Shown: piece by piece, positions 59,701 through 64,000 of the stretch
Numbering within the stretch: the first letter of the stretch is position 1
Layout: the number at the start of each line of letters is the position of its first letter
Assembly: GCA_016169945.1 (NCBI GenBank)
Contig: JADLSH010000256.1
Location: forward strand, 682,001 to 746,000
Length of the DNA: 64,000 bases
Direction of reading: 5' to 3'
DNA from: Trachythela sp. YZ-2020
Lineage: Eukaryota > Cnidaria > Anthozoa > Malacalcyonacea > Clavulariidae
Made by a program: the position numbers and the translations under genes
Notes under the pieces: generated by a model
What the model saw: only the letters and a program-made list of their open reading frames with translations
Told to the model about the DNA's origin: nothing
The model's database searches: none

Positions 59701-62700
59701 TTATCTGTAGGTTGAGCCCGCAGTACGTACTTTTCTAGCGAGCGACAGCTTACATACAAGAATAAAAACAAGAAAAAACAACATGAATAAACCGAATAGA
59801 CGATGTTTTTTTTTAAAGTTTTTTGCGTAAGAAGTACACTTTTTTGAAATTTTTATCAGAAGAAACAGGGTGTCTCAAAAAAAAGGTAATCCAACTTCAG
59901 CACGCTATTGTGCGTAAATGACTTGGTAAACGAGCGATTATATTAAGAAAGATCAGGCGTTTAGCTGTTGAATGACACGTTTTTCATCCAATATGGAGAA
60001 AAATGAGCAAATACGAGTCCGATAAAAATTGTTTGTCGAAATCGTATATTTTCAGCTCCGTGCCTAATTAAAGCAGTGCATAACAAAAGGAAAAGCAATT
60101 AATCACGTGTCAATGAGTTTAGAGCTGGTTTACAAGATGTTTATAATAATTATCCTACCTCCTCCACAGGCGCTTTATTAATTGGAGCGGGCTTGGAAAA
60201 TTAGGGAAGGGACGCACGGGCGGCATAAAAAATGCAGGTAAGGCGAAGGGAAGCGCCTGCTGACTAATGTTCTCAAGACGGCAGAAGCTATTCACCATTT
60301 ATTTGACCATAATCGTCCGGAGAAAGAGTTTGTTAATGATTCTTATGAACGTAAGCTCATACAAAAGGCTAAGGAACGTGGGAAAGTACTTTGCCCTAAC
60401 TGTCACGCTTCTGATGGCAAAATAAATGCGCATATATACTTTTAGATTTGTTATACATATTTTGTTATTATTTTGCATATAATTTTCCTTTCAAGTTATA
60501 CATATTCGTAGTCAAATACATACTCATACTACATACTGAATGACACATTAATGATGTCGACATCACTAGCACTGAAGTCAATTGAACCCTTCGCATTTTC
60601 AGTGCATTTTTCGGTGTTGTCGCCCATCGAGACTGAGGACAAAAACACTTTGATTCAACGTTTCATATTTCGATTAATATGGATCATATTTCAGCAATAA
60701 CTTAAAATATACCCATCTAAGATGGAAAACACGAAAATATATCGTTTTACGCTGTGATGGGCAATATTTCAGGCAGATGTTTTTGGATTCCCGATTGTCG
60801 ACATTTATGCCCGATTTTCGTCAATTAATCGGCAGGCCCTTCGTCTACTCTTTCCCCTGAAGCAAAATATCACCCGCCCGCGGGAAAAAGGGCCTGAGGA
60901 GGAGGTAGATAATTATCCATACGCAGGCATATTATTGAAGTGAAATTTATCAACTTAAGTCCTAAAGGGAGTTATGCAATTTCGACAAAGAATTTTTATC
61001 GGGCTCGTATTTGCTCATTTTCCCTCCATATTGGATGGGAAACGTGTCATCCAGCAGCTAAAGGCCTGATCTTTATGATTATTAAAACATTACGTTCATG
61101 CACCGAGTAATTAACGCACAACGGCATGTTAGGGTTCTAATATTTTGTTGTTCTAGTTTTTCCCTCAATATTTTAGAACTAAACGTTGTGTGCGACAGAA
61201 TTTAAATCGTTGTTTATCGAAAGAGTGTAATAACAATGCAATGTATAATAAAACAATTATTGAATTCGGTTTTTGTTAGATACGGAATTAACAAGGTCTT
61301 GGTGAGTGCTATCTGTCTCAGCCTTCGGCTTCACATGATAATTCCGGATATCACAAAAACCTCATGCAATAATTGTTTATTAAATTATATTTAGGTTCAT
61401 ATTACACGAGTGGCTACAAGCTAACACACACATACATAGAAAAAGTAACACGTACGATAACAATATATCTGCACCAGGGCTTGGAGAAACCACAGTTTAA
61501 TAAGATTGTAAAGTGAAATCAATCTTCAAATGTAACCGACATAAACATTTAAGAAAGATATATCTAAAATTTTTAAAAACTTGCACAAAATTATTTATTG
61601 TTACTCAATAAACAACGATAAAACGAAGTTACTCGTGGCCAACAAGAATTACGAATTCTTAGGTAGATGTATTTTTAGCTGTGAACTTTTTATAATTTTA
61701 CCTGACATTTCGTTGGGGTGGGGACGCAATCCACGTCGTGGGAAAACAATACAATCAACCAGATGACTGAGGCTCGGAGCTTTCACAGCCTCGAACTGGC
61801 GAACATCACCAGGATGTAAACAGGGACTACGAGTAACCACAACTGAACCAGTGAGACATCTTTTATCGTTCAGGTTAAATTCACGTTCTCGATCCCGTTC
61901 CGTTGAAACCGCAGAATATTGAACGAAAACCTTAAAAATTAGATTTAGGGCGATAAGGCTTAATAAGTTTTATGTATTAAAATGAGCAATCAGCTATAAG
62001 CTGATATACTGTACGACCCTAGCTCGTGGTATAATTGTTATTTAATGTCAATTACACAGGGTGTGGTTGCCCATGCAATTTCCGGAGGGAGAGAATCATG
62101 ATACACCTGCCTAGTAGCGAGAGGGTGGTTAAACAGAATGTTATACCACCTTTTTTAAAACTGTCGGTGAATTAATCGGTTAAAACGGATAATTTAAAAG
62201 TAACTAGGTCGGTAAGTTTAAAATTTCAAACAACCAAAAATCCAAAATGCGCGACAGACTAGTAACTTTGAGCGCTCGCCGAGATTTAGCCCTAACATTG
62301 CCTTTTGCCCTTCGTCGGAAACGTTCTTAGTACAGCACTGACTATAGAAGCGGGTTTAACTCAGCGGTAAGGGGAAGCGAGCTTAGCGCATTTGTCACCA
62401 GTGACTCCAACCTAAATATACAAAATACGGAAATACAGGGTTTAAATTATTTTGGAGATGAACAAAAGAATCGGAACGAGTAGCACAGTCAGGTAATCCC
62501 GAGCCGGCGCGAAGCGCCGTGCGAGGGTACTAATTCCGATCGGAGATTTACACCCGAGTATTTGAAAACATTGTGGAATGCAAAGTTTTTTGTAAGTTAT
62601 GCGCACGCGCGAGTTCAAGCCGAGAGAACACTTCCTTTTTGCAAACTTTTTTCAAAAATAGTTTTGCACTCATTTTATAAGTAAGTCTCCATGTAAGTAA

Positions 62701-63643
62701 GTTTATATGTTAAGTCTCCAAAACAAGATAAATGAAAATTATTTAGAGGACAAATTAACAAGAGGAAAAACAGTCGAAAGACCGTTCTAAACGGAGCGTT
62801 TTAAACGTTTTTAAGTGTCTATTTTGCATGCTTGCTTTGCCGATTTTTTAACATAGCATGCAGTATAGTACGTGTATATCATTCTGTGTGGTCAATACAA
62901 CATTGATTGATCTTTAAGAGTATTTTAGTATTGATTCAAATATGTTATAGAAAAATAAAAAAACATTAAATCTCAACGAAGTATAAAAATACTCCTCGAA
63001 AAGCAGTTGAAGTTGTTTGAAAATTTCGAAACGTTTTGTGAACGTCTAAGGTTGAATGTTACAGTAAATCAAAGCTAAAAGAGTACATAATAGCATACCC
63101 ACATTCTATAGTTGGGCAATTGATAATTTTATAAGTAAAAACAAAATAATATTTTGTACAAATTAAAATATAAAAGATATACAATGTTGCGTGTTACCAT
63201 GGTTACAATCGTCGACTCAGTACTTCATGTTACAATAACTTTTGGGGAGTAAATTGTTTGGTTCAAATAGGCGAGGGGATTCTGCATGCATGTATTTCTA
63301 GTTATATATTCAACCGGCAAAGACGTAGAGTAGGCAAGAAAAGAATCGATTATTTGCTTCTATTACAAAATAGATTACGACAAACAACACACCTGTCCTG
63401 GTTGTAATACACCTGTCTCGTCCATGACACCCATCATTAAGCGTGCTTCATCTGGTGGTAGAAGAATTCGAGCGCGGGAAAGAAGTTCATGAATACGATT
63501 TCTATGCATAGCGACCAACAGGGACTTAAAAAATGGCTCAGTTGTCAACTGTACGCCACCATTTGATAAAGAGCGATACGACATGGCAACCTTGGACCCG
63601 TTTCCCAAGAATGTGATAGCATCAGTTTCATTAACCAACATAC
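50309..63643 (-). CDS. Cellular RNA-dependent RNA polymerase (RDR), 3' part of gene
   Basis: Family role: enzymes of the QDE-1/RRF-1/EGO-1/plant RDR group copy RNA into complementary strands and feed small-RNA silencing. They have a double-psi beta-barrel catalytic core and are unrelated to RNA-virus polymerases. Exons on the minus strand: 63643-63393, 61930-61702, 59204-58444, 54541-54002, 53377-51726 and 50785-50309, about 3.9 kb of coding sequence and about 1300 residues. The five junctions between them join in phase (0, 1, 0, 0, 2). Core motifs in order: ARILLPPDEARLMMGVMDET, GVLQPGQVFVQY, SPCLHPGDVRQFEA, DCIVFPRRGLRPHP, catalytic MSGGDLDGDLYF, YLKASAWYAATY and LLGLPWIVDDV. The N-terminal part lies beyond the window. 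Animals keep this gene patchily; cnidarians are among those that do. Confidence 0.88.
51726..53377 (-). CDS. RDR exon: C-terminal extension with KH-like and basic segments
   Basis: A 1652-nt exon, acceptor CTTTAG|ATTATTGCTTG, donor AACAG|GTAATT. It encodes about 550 residues: a helical part (LLLILRVIHKWCNGTGLL onward); a segment GVEKSKAREIAKRTGAKSVI with FLEVRGNEPAIRAVRRELDK that looks KH-like (RNA-binding, my inference); FVPELHGVYELAVHFGRMYL; and a basic run EVERHRRRRRKPKKDIKNNE then KTNKRKRGK that could act as a nuclear localisation signal. Downstream of the catalytic core, animal RDR C-termini are poorly conserved, so the function of this region is open. Confidence 0.8.
54002..54541 (-). 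CDS. RDR exon: end of the catalytic domain
   Basis: A 540-nt phase-0 exon, acceptor AATACAG|GTTTATCTG, donor TTTCCA|GTAAGA. It starts VYLKASAWYAATYTYEENWE and continues RLLGLPWIVDDVMSTM, matching the K-A-S-A-x-Y-x-x-x-Y ... F/L-x-W-I-x-D-V segment that closes the family's RdRP domain. The rest is acidic and helical (INATVGQSLVRLFNEEKTEL, then EAELKILEQLVRHLKAKEV). Confidence 0.85.
54645..55075 (-). pseudogene. LINE 3' end in an RDR intron
   Basis: The minus strand encodes, with a frame change, YNEALDKLCLTTLVARRLQY and then KLHYLLPSVI..LRERRMFQ and IPNFKTNRFKNDFI, which is the L.LTTLE.RR ... KTNRFK.SFI C-terminus of CR1-like ORF2. The tail ends in TCTA repeats (about 54650-54668). Same orientation as the host gene, inside the 54541-58444 intron. 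Confidence 0.72.
55396..55560 (+). mobile_element. Left end of a CAGGGTG-type element
   Basis: TA then CAGGGTGTATCAAAAAAGGT and AATCCAATATTAGCGTGCTC is about 80% like the left end at 59866. No inverted partner is seen nearby; a large palindrome lies just downstream. Confidence 0.5.
55594..55781. repeat. 188-bp near-perfect palindrome
   Basis: CAATTACTTTATGGTTTCCG..TGTTTGGAT runs to the centre GAAATCTCGAGCCGAAGGCGAG and is inverted to CGGAAACCATAAAGTAATTG. A truncated relative, CCGTGTTTGGATGGCCTGAT..CCAAACACGG, is at 55813-55842. Open frames seen across it on both strands are consequences of the symmetry. Confidence 0.88.
55843..56759. other. RDR intron sequence, no feature recognised
   Basis: AT-rich DNA. 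The phrase CATGCTGATTGGTC occurs twice in tandem near 56250-56275. No coding signal is seen. Confidence 0.4.
56780..56895. repeat. Nested palindrome
   Basis: Outer arms CAATTAGTCGCC (56817-56828) and GGCGACTAATTG (56869-56880) enclose an inner hairpin GGTGATTACA-AGCC-TGTAATCACC (56837-56860). TGTGTTT..TTTCTA on the left is loosely matched by TAGAAACACGGA on the right. A GCCTTCGGC core is again present. Confidence 0.8.
56896..58180. other. RDR intron sequence, no feature recognised
   Basis: AT-rich DNA with open frames at 57132-57431 (-) and 57558-57813 (+), none with a recognisable domain. Confidence 0.4.
58182..58250. repeat. TA-rich palindrome
   Basis: TATATATACAGCTAATAT and ATATTAGCTGTATATA are inverse copies, with a third ATATATACAGCTAAT at the right end. 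Confidence 0.8.
58444..59204 (-). CDS. RDR exon: catalytic DLDGD motif
   Basis: Acceptor GAATGTAG|GCGGTGATTT, donor GAG|GTAATT, 761 nt, phase 1 to phase 0. Together with the previous exon's last base it encodes MSGGDLDGDLYFVCWKQSLL; the three aspartates of D-L-D-G-D bind the catalytic magnesium in this family. Downstream are ITSSHMTKFVVDYIRSDQLG, then ALADQEKYGIQSGICLHLAE and LHSLAVDAPKTGM, all characteristic conserved blocks (the A-D-x-x-G-x-x-S-x-x-C-x-x-L-A-x-L-H-S-x-A-V-D-x-x-K-x-G type). Confidence 0.93.
59205..59681. other. RDR intron sequence, no feature recognised
   Basis: Nothing beyond the downstream splice acceptor of the DLDGD exon at 59205-59206 is recognised. Confidence 0.4.
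59682..59714. repeat. Perfect 33-bp palindrome
   Basis: CAACCTACAGATAACT, a single central A, then its exact inverse AGTTATCTGTAGGTTG. Confidence 0.9.
59866..61140. mobile_element. Long-inverted-repeat element with HNH-like remnant
   Basis: Left end CAGGGTGTCTCAAAAAAAAG. The left arm (to about 60080) includes TGACACGTTTTTCATCCAAT and AATGAGCAAATACGAGTCCG, inverted in the right arm at about 60990-61060. A second pair, ATTATCCTACCTCCTCC (about 60149) and GGAGGAGGTAGATAATTATC (about 60898), lies further in. The right terminus is decayed, so its end is approximate. It lies inside the RDR intron 59204-61702. Confidence 0.72.
60251..60445 (+). pseudogene. HNH-nuclease-like coding remnant
   Basis: An open frame in the centre of the element reads KTAEAIHHLFDHNRPEKEFV, then a Lys/Glu-rich helix and KVLCPNCHASDGKINAH to a stop at 60443-60445. 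The arrangement HH..(N)..L-C-P-N-C-H recalls HNH nucleases, but the second cysteine pair and the spacing are not standard, so the assignment is tentative. It lacks an ATG and is probably a fragment. Confidence 0.35.
61247..61384. repeat. Imperfect palindrome with CCTTCGGC core
   Basis: AATAAAACAATTATTGAATT..CGGTTTTTGT and ..CGGAATTA on the left are matched in inverse by TAATTCCGG, ACAAAAACCT and GCAATAATTGTTTATTA on the right, around CTCAGCCTTCGGCTTCA. Confidence 0.75.
61702..61930 (-). CDS. RDR exon: region just before the active site
   Basis: Acceptor TTTTTAAG|GTTTTCGTTC, donor TCAG|GTAAAA, 229 nt. Joining to the upstream exon gives GVLQPGQVFVQYSAV exactly in frame. The exon encodes CLTGSVVVTRSPCLHPGDVR, then QFEAVKAPSLSHLVDCIVFP and RRGLRPHPNEMS, the signature stretch P-C-x-H-P-G-D-x-R ... 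D-x-x-V-F-P-x-x-G-x-R-P-H-P-x-E that precedes DLDGD. Confidence 0.92.
61931..62496. other. RDR intron sequence, no feature recognised
   Basis: Nothing beyond the acceptor of the exon at 61930 is recognised. The sequence near 62340-62360 has a weak A-box-like GTTTAACTCAGCGGTAAG but no B box. Confidence 0.4.
62497..63301. mobile_element. Rolling-circle-like non-autonomous element, copy 4
   Basis: A|TCCCGAGCCGGCGCGAAGCG at the left and GCATGCATGTATTTCTAG|T at the right, again between A and T. Over 800 bp it is close to copy 1 (27851-28694), with a few deletions (for example near 62600), so these two are recent. The hairpin is CGGCGC-GAA-GCGCCG. It sits in the RDR intron between the exons at 61930 and 63393, 90 bp from the latter. 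Confidence 0.68.
63393..63643 (-). CDS. RDR exon: DETGVL block
   Basis: Donor GGACAG|GTGTGT at the 3' side. It encodes MLVNETDAITFLGNGSKVAM and, after a variable part, LLSRARILLPPDEARLMMGV followed by MDETGVLQPGQ, a hallmark of the family. The 5' border is set at the acceptor TGTACAG|GTATGTTGG (63643), but the phase does not fit the only obvious donor upstream (63719), so this border is provisional. Confidence 0.82.
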
Positions 63644-63718
63644 CTGTACAGAAAATTAAGATGGAAAAATTATTGAAATATTTTGCACGAAATACACTTA
63701 TTCAGTTAATATTGTTAC

Positions 63719-63945
63719 CTGGTTACAATCGTTGTAGCAAAGGCTGATAACCTTGATTGAACTACATCTATAAACACTAGTATTGCACCATGCTCCTTTT
63801 TAAACATTATGCTCCAAATCACAGTATCTTCCGGCCTATAATTAGTTCGTTTTAGCTTCCTTTCCACAGCGTCCGATTGAACACTGAGGTGATTTAGAAA
63901 TCGACAAGTTACGACAACATTAACTTTTGCGTGAAATTTGTGCAA
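63719..63945 (-). CDS. Possible upstream RDR exon, uncertain
   Basis: An open frame on the same strand (KVNVVVTCRFLNHLSV onward to FATTIVT) ends at a good donor ACCAG|GTAACA, 75 bp before the next exon. I do not recognise RDR motifs in it and its phase does not match the next exon, so it may be an exon with a different frame or not coding. The gene certainly extends further to the right, outside the window. Confidence 0.3.
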
Positions 63946-64000
63946 AAGGTGAGTGATTTAATTGGAACGTTTAAGACAATTAAAAAGTACGCATTATAAT

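Noticed and set aside
62340..62420. tRNA gene on the plus strand
   Set aside because: Weak A-box-like stretch only; no B box and no acceptor stem.
50309..63643. Integrated RNA-virus polymerase
   Set aside because: The motifs (DLDGD, P-C-x-H-P-G-D-x-R, DETGVL) are those of cellular RDRs, not viral palm polymerases with GDD, and the gene has many spliceosomal introns.

Overview
The window is animal nuclear DNA, most likely from a cnidarian (an anthozoan is my best guess). It is AT-rich. Coding segments are split by GT..AG introns, there are no bacterial operons or ribosome binding sites, and most of the sequence is transposon debris. The mixture fits published cnidarian genomes: CR1-like LINEs, a Helitron with OTU and RPA-like genes, a Ginger-like integrase transposon with Ulp1 and PHD domains, tRNA-derived SINEs and many TA-flanked MITEs. 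The species cannot be named from the sequence alone.

Layout. 1-960: no recognisable gene. 973-1282: a ~122-bp direct repeat. 1283-3838 (+): a dead CR1-like LINE with endonuclease and reverse transcriptase. 3839-4990: tandem repeats leading into a Helitron (5005-11977, +) that carries an OTU protease, a Rep/PIF1 helicase broken by frameshifts, and an intron-containing RPA-like gene. 13009-19965: two direct copies of a 3.5-4 kb low-copy repeat. 20038-23324 (+): a decayed multi-exon Ginger-like gene (integrase end, GPY/F, Ulp1, PHD). 23395-25692: a SINE, palindromes and a LINE tail. 25937-29597: third copy of the low-copy repeat. 29603-32275: further LINE pieces. 32276-50300: gene-poor DNA with a rolling-circle-like element family, nested DNA transposons (43714-48285), SINEs, LINE ends and a piggyBac fragment.

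50309-63643 (-): the clearest host gene, the 3' part of a cellular RNA-dependent RNA polymerase (RDR/QDE-1/EGO-1 type, not viral). Five consecutive splice junctions join in phase, and the one after the first catalytic exon rebuilds the active-site motif MSGGDLDGD. Its introns are full of transposons and palindromes. The 5' part of the gene lies beyond the right edge.

How the parts relate. The RDR would extend or amplify small RNAs, and it sits in a neighbourhood dense with the kinds of elements such pathways silence. That functional link is inference. Copies A, B and C of the low-copy repeat act as empty-site references for each other and give exact borders for two inserted elements. The most unusual signals are the RDR gene with its C-terminal extension, a rolling-circle-like family whose terminal hairpin changes sequence but keeps pairing, and the nested transposon with a 7-bp target duplication.
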